11,023 nucleotides of DNA, taken from NCBI GenBank assembly GCA_937901345.1, contig CALCHM010000057.1:1-11023 (forward strand), written 5' to 3'. This stretch comes from an uncultured Prevotella sp. (GTDB taxonomy: Bacteria > Bacteroidota > Bacteroidia > Bacteroidales > Bacteroidaceae). A program made the translations under genes and the position numbers. Every line of letters begins with the position of its first letter. Within the stretch, counting starts at the first letter, position 1. Shown in pieces: positions 1 to 6,054 of the stretch. The notes beneath the pieces are model-generated. The model did not search any database. It saw nothing but the letters and a program-made list of their open reading frames with translations, and was not told the origin of the DNA.

Positions 1-963
1 AGTGATGGTAGGAAATTCTTTATCGCCACATACCGTGCAAATTCCGTTTTCATAATTATGGAGCGTTGCGTTTACTGTTACACCTGAACCAAAGTCATAC
101 AGCGGGTTCTTTTTCCATGAACATCCTACTGTGGCTGTTGTCAAAGCAGAGCAACTAGAGAAAGCATCATCCCCAATTCTGGTCACACTGTTAGGAATCT
201 CCACGGACGTCAAACTGGAGCATTCATAGAAAGCACCATCCCCAATGCTGGTCACACTGTTAGGAATCACCACGGAAGTCAAACGGGAGCATCCAAAGAA
301 AGTTGCTCTCCCAATGCTGGTCACCCTGTTAGGAATCTCCACGGAAGTCAAACTGGAGCAACGATAGAAAGCATAATTCCCAATGCTGGTCACACTGTTA
401 GGAATCTCCACGGACGTCAAACTGGAGCAACCTGAGAAAACCTCATTCCCAATGCTAGTCATACTGTTAGGAATCACCACGGAAGTCAAACTGGAGCATT
501 CAAGAAAAGCCCAACCCCCAATGCTGGTCACACTGTTGGGAATCTCCATGGACGTCAAACGGGAGCAAGCTACGAAAGCACCATCCCCAATGCTGGTCAC
601 ACTGTTGGGAATCTCCACGGACGTCAAACGGGAGCATTCTTTAAAAGCAAAAGCTTCAATGCTTGTGACACTGTTCGGGATAGTGATGGACGTCAAATTG
701 GAGCAATAAAAGAAAGCAGCAGTCCCAATGCTGGTCACATTGTAGGTGTTACCACCATAGGTTACAGATTCGGGAATGGAGACTGTACCGGAATATTCGT
801 TTGAATAAGTGTGTTCGTAGAGTCCACGATAAGTCACCGCTACCGTCTTATCAGACGTAATGTTGTAATAAATGCCATCGACCGCGAAGTCTTCGGCAAA
901 GAGGGGCGTGTTGCAGAGCACGAGGGCGAGGAGGGCAACACAGAGGGTGTGTAGTAGTTTCAT
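1..963 (-). CDS. Secreted BspA-like leucine-rich-repeat protein (3' end beyond window)
   Basis: The reading frame is open from ATG at 963 to the window edge, 321 codons without a stop, so the C-terminus is missing. Residues 1-23 form a signal peptide (MKLL start, hydrophobic core, LFA before ED). A segment typical of BspA-like proteins follows (VDGIYYNITS...TVAVTYRG...SIPESVTYGGNTYNVTSIG). Then come nine 23-residue LRR_5/BspA-type repeats of the pattern NSVTSIGxxAFxxCSxLTSVEIP. After the repeats is HNYENGICTVCG, a CxxC module often seen downstream of such repeats. Proteins of this family are exported and surface exposed, and some bind host matrix or other bacteria; the ligand here is unknown. 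The start is 9 bp past the upstream flavoprotein stop, with no clear Shine-Dalgarno, so co-transcription is likely. Any C-terminal sorting domain lies outside the window. The family call is firm; function is inferred. Confidence 0.9.
   Translation of the reverse strand, partial: MKLLHTLCVALLALVLCNTPLFAEDFAVDGIYYNITSDKTVAVTYRGLYEHTYSNEYSGTVSIPESVTYGGNTYNVTSIGTAAFFYCSNLTSITIPNSVTSIEAFAFKECSRLTSVEIPNSVTSIGDGAFVACSRLTSMEIPNSVTSIGGWAFLECSSLTSVVIPNSMTSIGNEVFSGCSSLTSVEIPNSVTSIGNYAFYRCSSLTSVEIPNRVTSIGRATFFGCSRLTSVVIPNSVTSIGDGAFYECSSLTSVEIPNSVTRIGDDAFSSCSALTTATVGCSWKKNPLYDFGSGVTVNATLHNYENGICTVCGDKEFPTIT
181..760 (-). repeat. Nine 69-bp tandem repeats encoding the LRR units
   Basis: The motif ggtcacactg or a close variant recurs at 181, 250, 319, 388, 457, 526, 595, 664 and 733, always 69 bp apart. 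This equals one 23-residue LRR. The first seven copies are almost identical over roughly 47 bp, while the remaining ~22 bp (the xxAFxxC part of the protein unit) differ from copy to copy. The copies at 664 and 733, which encode the first LRRs of the protein, are more diverged. Confidence 0.93.
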
Positions 964-972
964 TCAGGTTAC

Positions 973-2217
973 TTATTTAAAATTTTCGATTTTCTCAGCG
1001 AGGGTTTGTCCCACGACGTATCCCGTGGTCCATGCTGCTTGTAGGTTGAATCCGCCCGTGACGGCATCGATGTCAAGCAGTTCGCCTGCGAAATAGAGGT
1101 TGGGGAGGGTTTTACATTCCAGCGTGTTGGGATGAACGGCTGCGAGCGCCACGCCTCCGGCGGTTACAAACTCTTCGCGGTGGGGATAGCGTCCGGCTAT
1201 GGCGTAAGCATCTGCCGTAAGTGTGTTTACGAGTTTGTTCATCCCCTTCTTTCCCACTTCTGCCCAACGGCGTTCGGGAGCAATGCCGCTACGCGCAATG
1301 AGATAATCCCAAAGGCGACTTTGCAGTCCCTGGAGGCGCACACTTGTTACTTGGCGTTGCGGATAAGTTCCTGCAAGGGTTTGCAGGTCGGCAAGTACAG
1401 CTTCGGGTGTGCCGTTGCCCGTCCAGTTGATGAGCAAGTCGCTGCGGTAGTCCGCGTCTGCAAGGTGTAGGGCTGCGTGTGAAGAGAGTTTCAAGATGGC
1501 AGGTCCACTAAGTCCCCAATGCGTGATGAGTAACGGACCTTGAGCGCGAAACTTCGTGCCAGCCAATGCCACCGATGCTCCTTCAACAACGAGTCCCATG
1601 AGTTCCGTGAGTGGTTTGTGGGCAATGGTGAAGGTGAATAAAGAGGGGTGGGGCGGTTGAATGGCAATGCCGAGGTTGGCGAGTTGCTGGAGCAAACCGT
1701 CTGCTCGAGGTTGTCCGCCAGCGGTGAGAATGACGGCATCGGCCGTTGCCGTGGGGCGGTCGCGAAACTCCAAGGTGTAGCATGGGTTGCTTTCGGAGGG
1801 AGGATTGAGCGATGTGAGTTCGTACAGTGTTTTTACCACTACACCCAACCTTTTGGCTTCGTTTTGCAGGCAGAGCGTAATGCTATGACTGTCTTGCGAA
1901 ACGGGAAATACGCACTGGTCGTCTTGGGTGGTGAGTGCCACCCCGTGACGCTCAAACCAGGCATAGGCATCCTCGTGGTTGAACACGTTGAACAGTCGCT
2001 TCATTAACTTATGACCGCGCGGGTAAACGCTCTTCAAGTCTCCCACCTCAGCAAAAGAGTTGGTGCAATTGCAGCGCCCGCCACCGCTGATTTCAACTTT
2101 GGCCAGGCATTTCTTGGCACGTTCATAAATAACAACGTGCGCCGAAGGGCATTTTTCTTTTAAGGCAATGGCGGCAAAAAATCCTGCTGCGCCTCCGCCA
2201 ATGATAGCTGTTTGCAT
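973..2217 (-). CDS. HI0933/BaiN-family NAD(P)/FAD-dependent oxidoreductase
   Basis: This 414-residue protein has the full length usual for the HI0933-like flavoprotein family (YhiN/BaiN, PF03486). The N-terminal Rossmann motif is IIGGGAAG (G7, G9, G12), which binds the FAD ADP moiety. The family's GGGRCNCTN motif is at 45-53, and a second conserved segment is ILTAGGQ. The C-terminal FAD motif is FAGELLDIDAVTGGFNLQAAW (about 376-396). The family is cytosolic. Its members include BaiN, linked to bile-acid 7-dehydroxylation in clostridia, but most have no known substrate, so none is assigned here. It lies 141 bp downstream of topB, across a fold-back element, and 9 bp upstream of the LRR gene. 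The start at 2217 places the Rossmann strand directly at the N-terminus, as expected. Family is certain, reaction unknown. Confidence 0.93.
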   Translation of the reverse strand: MQTAIIGGGAAGFFAAIALKEKCPSAHVVIYERAKKCLAKVEISGGGRCNCTNSFAEVGDLKSVYPRGHKLMKRLFNVFNHEDAYAWFERHGVALTTQDDQCVFPVSQDSHSITLCLQNEAKRLGVVVKTLYELTSLNPPSESNPCYTLEFRDRPTATADAVILTAGGQPRADGLLQQLANLGIAIQPPHPSLFTFTIAHKPLTELMGLVVEGASVALAGTKFRAQGPLLITHWGLSGPAILKLSSHAALHLADADYRSDLLINWTGNGTPEAVLADLQTLAGTYPQRQVTSVRLQGLQSRLWDYLIARSGIAPERRWAEVGKKGMNKLVNTLTADAYAIAGRYPHREEFVTAGGVALAAVHPNTLECKTLPNLYFAGELLDIDAVTGGFNLQAAWTTGYVVGQTLAEKIENFK

Positions 2218-2221
2218 TGAA

Positions 2222-2248
2222 TTGGAGTTGAGGGTTGAGAGTTGAGAG
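2222..2248. repeat. Heptanucleotide tandem repeat (ttgagag)
   Basis: On the plus strand the units are ttggag, ttgaggg, ttgagag and ttgagag, a period of 7 bp, ending inside the left arm of the adjacent inverted repeat. It sits directly upstream of the flavoprotein start. It is the same kind of low-complexity heptamer tract as those at 5224-5251 and 5264-5304. Confidence 0.7.
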
Positions 2249-2356
2249 GAATTTTAAAAAGTGAGTGGAGAGTATTTGCCTTGCGGGGCAAGAATGCACG
2301 GCATGCCAAGCGAATGACTACACCGCAGGGCAACGCCTCACTTTTTTAAACCTCTC
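2244..2356. repeat. Fold-back (inverted-repeat) element between topB and the flavoprotein gene
   Basis: The left arm is gagagg (2244-2249) plus tttaaaaagtgag (2253-2265). The right arm is ctcacttttttaaa (2337-2350) plus cctctc (2351-2356). They are complementary apart from a 3-nt insertion on the left and one extra T on the right. The 71-nt interior has its own hairpin ttgcc-ttgcgg-ggcaa (2276-2291) and the palindrome ggcatgcc (2300-2307). The size and terminal inverted repeats resemble a small MITE. As RNA it could equally be a partial terminator or processing site between the two genes. No clear target-site duplication is visible. Confidence 0.55.
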
Positions 2357-2358
2357 AC

Positions 2359-4470
2359 TTATTTAAACGGTTTTCGGAAGTCGCAACCTTCCTTCCAGCG
2401 CGAACACCCGTAGGCGGTTTTACCCTTAATCACCTTGCCTTCGCCACAAACGGGGCAGGTGGAACCTTCACGAATGATTTTGCGCTTCTTCTCTGTGGGT
2501 TGTTGGGCTGCGCGTTCTTGTTGTTCTTTCTTGTCAGCCTTAGCCTTGAGATGCGCTAAAGCATCGGGAGCGGGAGCAACCACTGCGGTGAGGCGGTTGG
2601 TATTGTCGGCGAGCACCTGACGCACAATTTCTGTCACCATCGCCTTGAGTTCGTCAATAAACTGCTTGGCGTCGTATTCCTGTCGCTCAATTTCGCGCAA
2701 CTTCTTCTCCCAGCGCCCCGTGAGTTCAGCACTCTTGAGGAGTTCCTCCTTGATGAGTCCGATGAGTTGCACACCGCGTTCGGTGGCAAAGATAGACTTG
2801 CGTTGGAGGCGGATGTATTCGCGTGAGAAGAGGGTTTTGATTATCGCTGCTCGGGTGGAGGGTCTGCCAATGCCGTTTTCCTTCATGGCTTCGCGGAGTT
2901 CTACGTCATCCACCAACTTACCAGCCGTTTCCATCGCACGAAGTAGGGTGGCTTCGGTGTAAGGTTTGGGCGGTTGTGTTTGTTTCTGCGCTAAATCAGG
3001 GATGTGCGGACCGTGTTCTCCCTTTGTGAAAACGGGGAGTGTGCGTTCTTCATCCGCATTTTCCTCTTGCGCCTTCTCGCTGTCCTTATCCTTATCTGTG
3101 GCATAGACCGTGCGCCAACCAGGTTCGACAATCACCTTGCCCGTCACCTTAAAGGGCACTTCTGCAGCCTCTCCGAGGACGGTGGTGGTTTGGAATTTAC
3201 AATCGGGATGGAAGACGCTGATAAAGCGTAGGGCAATGAGATTATAAACATTGCGCTCGGTGTCGGTCATGGTGCGTGGCGCTTCGCCTGTAGGGATAAT
3301 GGCGTGGTGGTCGGTGATTTTGCTATTGTCAAACACCTTCTTCGACTTACGGAGTGGCGCTCCGCGCAAGGGGTCAATCTGTTCCTTATAATAGGCGTAG
3401 ATGCCGTTCATGATTTGTCCGCATTTGGGGTATACGTCGTCCGGAAGGAAGCGTGTATCTACACGAGGATAGGTGGTGAGTTTCTTTTCGTAGAGACTCT
3501 GAATGAGTTGGAGAGTGAGGTCGGAGGAATAACCGAACTTCTTATTGCAATCCACCTGGAGTGACGTAAGGTCGTAAAGGTGGGGAGGTGCTTCTGTGCC
3601 ATTCTTCTTGGTTACGGCGGTCACGAAGAACTCTGCGTTGCGAATCTTCTCAAGCGCCTCGCGCCCTTCCTCCTCCGAAGTGAACCCACGACGTACGGAG
3701 GCGTTGGCATTGGTATTTGCCTGTCCCTGCTTGACTGCTTCTGCGGCTTCCTCCTCCTCGGTTTGCAACACGGCGGTGAAAGTCGTGTCGCGGTAATTCG
3801 TTGTCAGCACCCAGTAAGGTTCGGGTTTAAAGTTCTCAATCTCTTCCTGTCGCTTAACGATGAGCGCTAAAGTGGGCGTTTGTACGCGTCCAATGGAAAG
3901 CACGGGTTGACCTTTTGCACGGTTGGAGAGGTACTTCATCGTGTACAAGCGTGTGGCGTTCATTCCCAGGAGCCAATCACCGATGGCGCGACAGAGGCCT
4001 GCTTCGTAGAGCGACTTATACTCTTCTGCCGCCTTGAGATTGGCAAACCCTTCGCGAATAGCCTCGTCTGTCATTGATGAAATCCATAGGCGCTTTACGG
4101 GACATTTGACGCTGGCTTTCTGCATCACCCAGCGCTGAATGAGTTCCCCTTCTTGACCGGCGTCACCGCAGTTGATGATACAATCGGCGTTGGCGAAGAG
4201 GTTGGCTATGGTGGCAAATTGGCGCTCAATACCCTTGTCGTTTTTCAAGCGGATGCCGAAGCGTTCGGGCACCATGGGGAGCGCACCGAGTGTCCAGTTT
4301 TTCCACATTGGTGTGTAGTCTTCAGGATTCTTGAGTTCGCAGAGATGTCCGAAAGTCCAAGTCACTTGATACCCATTCCCTTCGTAGTAACCGTCGCGCT
4401 GTGCGGTGGCACCAAGGATGCGGGCGATGTCTTTCGCCACGGAGGGTTTTTCAGCAATACAAACGGTCAT
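2359..4470 (-). CDS. topB: DNA topoisomerase III (type IA)
   Basis: This 703-residue type IA topoisomerase cuts one DNA strand through a 5'-phosphotyrosine, passes the other strand and reseals, relaxing or decatenating DNA. The N-terminal TOPRIM domain starts CIAEKPSVAKDIA (general acid/base E7), and its acidic motif is CGDAGQEGE (D103, E107). The conserved SIGRVQTPTLAL is at 192-203. The active-site segment is TTYPRVDTRFLP with catalytic Tyr334. An acidic, low-complexity insert (DKDKDSEKAQEENADEE) lies in the middle of the protein. The C-terminus has a zinc-ribbon with Cys672, 675, 689 and 696 (CPVC...GCSRWKEGCDF). It is somewhat longer than E. coli TopB (about 650). The ATG overlaps the stop of the ABC ATPase gene by 4 bp (ATGA), implying translational coupling. 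The neighbours do not look like a conjugative element, so it appears chromosomal. Confidence 0.95.
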   Translation of the reverse strand: MTVCIAEKPSVAKDIARILGATAQRDGYYEGNGYQVTWTFGHLCELKNPEDYTPMWKNWTLGALPMVPERFGIRLKNDKGIERQFATIANLFANADCIINCGDAGQEGELIQRWVMQKASVKCPVKRLWISSMTDEAIREGFANLKAAEEYKSLYEAGLCRAIGDWLLGMNATRLYTMKYLSNRAKGQPVLSIGRVQTPTLALIVKRQEEIENFKPEPYWVLTTNYRDTTFTAVLQTEEEEAAEAVKQGQANTNANASVRRGFTSEEEGREALEKIRNAEFFVTAVTKKNGTEAPPHLYDLTSLQVDCNKKFGYSSDLTLQLIQSLYEKKLTTYPRVDTRFLPDDVYPKCGQIMNGIYAYYKEQIDPLRGAPLRKSKKVFDNSKITDHHAIIPTGEAPRTMTDTERNVYNLIALRFISVFHPDCKFQTTTVLGEAAEVPFKVTGKVIVEPGWRTVYATDKDKDSEKAQEENADEERTLPVFTKGEHGPHIPDLAQKQTQPPKPYTEATLLRAMETAGKLVDDVELREAMKENGIGRPSTRAAIIKTLFSREYIRLQRKSIFATERGVQLIGLIKEELLKSAELTGRWEKKLREIERQEYDAKQFIDELKAMVTEIVRQVLADNTNRLTAVVAPAPDALAHLKAKADKKEQQERAAQQPTEKKRKIIREGSTCPVCGEGKVIKGKTAYGCSRWKEGCDFRKPFK

Positions 4471-5213
4471 AAGGAAAGGATTTTAGTGGTGTCAAATTGA
4501 AAGGTGGAGGTGGAGAAGGCACGGTCGAGTGCCTTATTGTGGGAGAAATCTTGGGGCGTTCCTGTTGTGAACTGCCCTTTATCTAACAACCAAATATGGT
4601 CGCAACATTGGAGTGCAAGGTCGAGGTCGTGCGTAGAGATCAGGATGGATTTCCGTTCCTCGTATGCCAACTTGCGCAAGAGCATGAAGGTTTCGGTGCG
4701 CGAAGGATAGTCCAAGAAGGCAGTGGGTTCGTCCATGAGGATAAAGGGTGTCTGTTGTGCGAGCGCCTTTGCCAACATAACGCGTTGGCGTTCGCCATCA
4801 GAGAGCGAACCTATCCTGCGTTGGCGCAAATGGGTGATACCAGTTACGTGTAGCGCATGGTTTACCACATCGAGGTCGGTGGATTTCAAACTTCCCATCA
4901 AGTTGGTGTAGGGCAACCTACCGAGTGCCACCACTTCTTCGGCAAGCATTTGTGGTGCCTCTACTTTTTGTGTCAACACAACGGCAATCAACCGCGCACG
5001 ATCGCTTCGGGAATAGGTTTCTAGCGTTTTACCATACAACGTTAAGGTGCCCTCCAATGCTTTTTGTTCGCCAGTGAGTGTGCGCAACAGGGTGCTTTTT
5101 CCCGCACCGTTCACTCCGACTAGCGCGGTGAGCGATGCTTCCGATAATTGCGCTGAGATTTGCTGGGCAATCACCTTTTTGGGGTAACCTATGGAGAGAT
5201 GTTGAAGATGCAT
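4467..5213 (-). CDS. FecE/BtuD-type ABC transporter ATP-binding protein
   Basis: A complete nucleotide-binding subunit of an ABC transporter, 248 residues from the start chosen here. Motifs in order are Walker A GVNGAGKST (33-41), Q-loop Gln82, signature LSDGE (137-141, Asp in place of the usual Gly), Walker B FILMDEP (157-163), D-loop FLD, and switch His195 in STHDLD. The stretch VVALGRLPYTN is typical of ATPases for ferric-siderophore, heme and cobalamin importers (FecE/HmuV/BtuD). No FecCD-type permease or binding protein is nearby, so the substrate cannot be assigned. The frame extends to an ATG at 5252, but that adds 13 residues (MVTTHYSLLTPLP) encoded by a heptamer repeat. The internal ATG at 5213 (MHLQHLSIGY) matches the usual family start and is preferred. 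The stop overlaps the topB start. Confidence 0.9.
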   Translation of the reverse strand: MHLQHLSIGYPKKVIAQQISAQLSEASLTALVGVNGAGKSTLLRTLTGEQKALEGTLTLYGKTLETYSRSDRARLIAVVLTQKVEAPQMLAEEVVALGRLPYTNLMGSLKSTDLDVVNHALHVTGITHLRQRRIGSLSDGERQRVMLAKALAQQTPFILMDEPTAFLDYPSRTETFMLLRKLAYEERKSILISTHDLDLALQCCDHIWLLDKGQFTTGTPQDFSHNKALDRAFSTSTFQFDTTKILSL

Positions 5214-5223
5214 GGGGAGGGGG

Positions 5224-5251
5224 GTGAGGAGTGAGTAGTGAGTAGTGACCA
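5224..5251. repeat. Heptanucleotide tandem repeat (gtgagta)
   Basis: Consecutive 7-bp units gtgagga, gtgagta, gtgagta and gtgacca lie just upstream of the preferred ABC ATPase start. The tract runs into the palindrome at 5247-5262. Confidence 0.7.
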
Positions 5252-5262
5252 TCCGGATGGTC
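5247..5262. repeat. 16-bp perfect palindrome between two heptamer tracts
   Basis: The sequence gaccatccggatggtc equals its own reverse complement. It lies exactly between the gtgagta tract and the gtactct tract in the 92-bp gap between the lipoprotein and ABC ATPase genes. It could be a protein-binding operator or a recombination or insertion footprint. As RNA it would form an 8-bp stem only with an impossible zero-nt loop, so a DNA-level role is more plausible than a terminator. Confidence 0.75.
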
Positions 5263-5263
5263 G

Positions 5264-5304
5264 TTGTACTCTGTACTCTGTTAGTTGTACTCTGTACTCT
5301 GTTC
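5264..5304. repeat. Two 21-bp direct repeats built of gtactct heptamers
   Basis: The 20-mer gttgtactctgtactctgtt occurs at 5263-5282 and again at 5284-5303, a 21-bp period made of three heptamers. It fills the space immediately after the lipoprotein stop codon. Confidence 0.8.
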
Positions 5305-5305
5305 C

Positions 5306-5854
5306 TTAGTTTCTAACAACTAAAGCGTCGTTGCCGTATTGCAGATGGTAGCGCAACATGACGTGTGTGCCGGGGCCGTCTTTGGGGAACCCCATGTTAT
5401 TGAGATTATAAGTGGTGGAGCAGCGCGAGCAATGTGCTTCGCCACGTTCGTTTATGGTGAGCGAGCGCTGGATGAGCATTTCGTTGAAACATGTGGGGCA
5501 TGCCAAGTCGAAGGCTACGGGTTGCATCATGCCCGATAAGTCGGGTATGTTGGGCGTTCCGATGATAAAACCATTTAGGCACTTTGGTTTACCATACACA
5601 TCGAGTGCCGTGCGATTGGTTTGTGTACTCTGACCGTGGTTGTTCTCAAAGTGGTAATAATTTGTGGAGAATGTCACTTTGCAAAACACCCCAGGACTGT
5701 TGAGTGCCGCATGGAGCGGTTGCACGGTGCTGACGGGTTGCACACGCAGAAAGGCGGGAACCTGTGCATACTCTGTGTTTGCATCATCCGTGCATGCAAC
5801 GATTCCTAAGATGGCGATAAAACCGAAAAAGCGAAGTAAGGGGGATAAGTTCAT
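5306..5854 (-). CDS. Bacteroidales lipoprotein with a Rieske-like, four-cysteine C-terminal domain
   Basis: This 182-residue protein has a type II signal peptide: hydrophobic residues 9-20, then lipobox IVAC with the lipidated Cys21. TDD follows directly, resembling the acidic lipoprotein export signal that sends Bacteroidetes lipoproteins to the cell surface. The C-terminal half contains CPTC (119-122) and CSRC (142-145), 19 residues apart. It then reads STTYNLNNMGFPKDGPG...LRYHLQY...LVVRN, which has the layout of a Rieske domain after its second ligand pair. A true Rieske centre uses CxH and CxxH; here all four ligand positions look like cysteines, so zinc or a bare fold is more likely than a 2Fe-2S cluster. 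It is the first gene of the minus-strand cluster, just after a good promoter. The lipoprotein call is strong; the fold assignment is inferred by eye. Confidence 0.85.
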   Translation of the reverse strand: MNLSPLLRFFGFIAILGIVACTDDANTEYAQVPAFLRVQPVSTVQPLHAALNSPGVFCKVTFSTNYYHFENNHGQSTQTNRTALDVYGKPKCLNGFIIGTPNIPDLSGMMQPVAFDLACPTCFNEMLIQRSLTINERGEAHCSRCSTTYNLNNMGFPKDGPGTHVMLRYHLQYGNDALVVRN

Positions 5855-5909
5855 AGCAATGCGTCAATCGTCTAAGATATGGGGAATTATCCGTGTTCCG
5901 ACGGGATTG

Positions 5910-5940
5910 CAAAGTTAGTACATATTTTTTCAAATACAAT
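5910..5940 (-). promoter_or_regulatory. Bacteroidetes-type promoter for the lipoprotein-to-LRR gene cluster
   Basis: Read on the minus strand, TTG (5939-5937) is followed by 19 nt and then TAACTTTG (5917-5910). This fits the Bacteroidetes primary sigma consensus of -33 TTTG and -7 TAnnTTTG. Transcription would begin near 5903, leaving a leader of about 50 nt before the ATG at 5854. Confidence 0.7.
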
Positions 5941-5991
5941 TGGTGGGCATGAGATTCCCTTAAAACCATTGCCGCTTCCACCATATATAAT

Positions 5992-6027
5992 ATAGCGGGA
6001 CTTACATGGTGGTGTAAATCCCGCTAT
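5992..6027 (-). terminator. Hairpin terminator after argH
   Basis: Stem arms atagcggga (5992-6000) and tcccgctat (6019-6027) are perfectly complementary. An inner stem ttaca/tgtaa closes a tggtgg loop, with one c/a mismatch between the two stems. It begins 28 nt past the argH stop on the minus strand. What follows is AT-rich (attatatat) rather than a pure U-run, so efficiency is uncertain. A competing pairing, ccaccat (5978-5984) with atggtgg (6006-6012), is possible. Confidence 0.65.
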
Positions 6028-6054
6028 CGTCTATCTAGTCTATTTCTAATCAGC

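Noticed and set aside
383..709. Plus-strand 108-codon frame with repeated MLVTLLGIS units
   Set aside because: It is the antisense reading of the LRR repeats. Its regularity is inherited from the 69-bp period.
181..760. Regular 69-bp repeat/variable pattern, superficially like a CRISPR array
   Set aside because: The period is an exact multiple of three, the repeats are in frame, and they translate to classic LRR_5 units behind a signal peptide. The conserved parts are too long and imperfect for CRISPR repeats.
2359..4470. topB as a sign of a conjugative element
   Set aside because: Bacteroidetes conjugative elements often carry topB, but no mobilisation, transfer, integrase or att-like sequences are present and the neighbours look chromosomal.
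5784..5984. Minus-strand 66-codon frame overlapping the lipoprotein start
   Set aside because: It covers the promoter and leader of the lipoprotein gene and has no recognisable product.
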